From CAJXVY01 sp965660355 (GTDB lineage Bacteria > Actinomycetota > Actinomycetes > Actinomycetales > Microbacteriaceae): a stretch of DNA of 6,133 nt. Within the stretch, counting starts at the first letter, position 1. Every line of letters starts with the position of its first letter. The DNA is taken from positions 1 through 6,133 of the forward strand of contig CBFHZN010000047.1 of the NCBI GenBank assembly GCA_965660355.1. Direction: 5' to 3'. A program made the position numbers and the translations under genes. The notes below the pieces were generated by a model that was given only the letters and a program-made list of their open reading frames with translations, did not search any database and was not told where the DNA came from. Of the stretch, positions 5,881 to 6,133 are shown in pieces.

Positions 5881-5952
5881 GTGTCTAGTCTGAACTGGAG
5901 TAATAGTTTTAGTCTTCAACTGATACTAGATATAGCCTTGGAAACAACTATC

Positions 5953-5982
5953 TTTATACCGAAGTCTCTAAACAGTAAACAA
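5953..5982 (-). promoter_or_regulatory. Candidate promoter of the surface-protein gene
   Basis: On the minus strand TTGTTT (5977-5982) is followed after 18 bp by TATAAA (5953-5958), one base from the -10 consensus. Transcription would begin near 5945, leaving about 25 nt before TTG 5919 or 65 nt before ATG 5880. Other -10-like hexamers (TATATC at 5929-5934, TAGTAT at 5923-5928) lie closer to the gene. Pattern match only. Confidence 0.4.
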
Positions 5983-5992
5983 ACGTCTCTAA
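5964..5992. repeat. Paired 8-bp direct repeat, 21-bp spacing, in the divergent promoter region
   Basis: GTCTCTAA occurs at 5964-5971 and 5985-5992, exactly 21 bp apart, i.e. two helical turns on the same DNA face. The pair lies between the divergent surface-protein and upp genes, and the candidate -35 box of the former falls between the copies. This spacing suits cooperative binding of a regulator; the copies are short enough that chance is possible. Confidence 0.45.
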
Positions 5993-6004
5993 TCTCGCAG
6001 GCAG

Positions 6005-6010
6005 TATTGT
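6005..6010 (+). promoter_or_regulatory. Candidate -10 box for a leaderless upp transcript
   Basis: TATTGT lies 7 nt before ATG 6018, the spacing expected if transcription begins at or next to the A of the start codon. No Shine-Dalgarno precedes ATG 6012 or ATG 6018, which fits leaderless translation, common in actinobacteria. There is no recognisable -35. Weak evidence. Confidence 0.3.
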
Positions 6011-6017
6011 TATGCCC

Positions 6018-6133
6018 ATGGATTTACACGTATTAGACCACCCTCTGGTAGCGCATAAAGTCACTTATTTGCGAGATGAGCGAACTTCAAGCTCTATGTT
6101 TCGTCAGCTCACCGAAGAGCTAGTGACACTTCT
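6018..6133 (+). CDS. upp: Uracil phosphoribosyltransferase, N-terminal part (runs off window)
   Basis: Uracil phosphoribosyltransferase joins uracil and PRPP to make UMP in pyrimidine salvage, in the cytoplasm. Only the first 38 codons are present: MDLHVLDHPLVAHKVTYLRD, then ERTSSSMFRQLTEELVTL. The pattern 'DHPLVxHKxTxLRDxxTxxxxFRxLxxELxxL' is the conserved N-terminus of bacterial UPRTases; the PRPP-binding loop lies beyond the window. ATG 6018 is chosen over ATG 6012 because homologues I recall begin only a few residues before the HPLV motif and a -10-like box fits a leaderless start there; 6012 would add only Met-Pro. It is transcribed divergently from the surface-protein gene. Confidence 0.93.
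   Translation, partial: MDLHVLDHPLVAHKVTYLRDERTSSSMFRQLTEELVTL

Noticed and set aside
1..6133. CRISPR array, transposase, integrase or toxin-antitoxin module
   Set aside because: No regularly spaced repeat array and no protein with motifs of these systems was seen in the frames read; the only tandem repeat is the two-copy 18-mer at 1660-1700.

Overview
The window looks like part of an actinobacterial chromosome, probably a small-genome, moderate-GC member of the Microbacteriaceae (freshwater or marine 'Luna'-type). This is inferred from the actinobacterial style of the partial RpoB and uracil phosphoribosyltransferase N-termini, a CCA-encoding tRNA-Ser next to tadA, and a secreted protein with a C-terminal module of a kind I recall from that group. 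No database search was possible.

Layout. Positions 1-295 (minus) are the first 98 codons of rpoB, starting at a TTG behind a strong ribosome binding site and easily missed because it lacks an ATG and runs off the window. A leader of about 277 bases (296-572) separates it from a 123-residue conserved hypothetical gene (573-944, minus). A hairpin terminator (974-1000), a class II tRNA-Ser(CGA) (1028-1117) and tadA (1138-1590) follow, all on the minus strand, with tadA and the tRNA probably co-transcribed. Positions 1591-1882 carry an 18-bp direct repeat and the apparently damaged or unusually initiated 5' end of a LuxR/GAF-type regulator (1883-2515, plus). That gene converges on a gene of about 1,090 codons for a secreted, modular surface protein (2611-5880, minus). 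The two share a perfect 16-bp bidirectional terminator (2558-2593). A short divergent intergenic region (5881-6017) with a paired direct repeat leads to the first 38 codons of upp (6018 to the end, plus).

How it fits together. The flanks are core housekeeping functions: transcription (rpoB), decoding (tRNA-Ser, tadA) and pyrimidine salvage (upp). The regulator plus giant secreted protein between tadA and upp looks like an accessory islet. The secreted protein has a signal peptide, an N-terminal beta-rich region, a putative Ig (He_PIG-like) domain, three Listeria-Bacteroides-type repeats, a Pro/Gly linker, a second beta domain and a distinctive C-terminal module. It has no LPXTG motif or transmembrane anchor. 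This gene, especially its C-terminal module, and the broken-looking regulator 5' end are the parts most worth follow-up.
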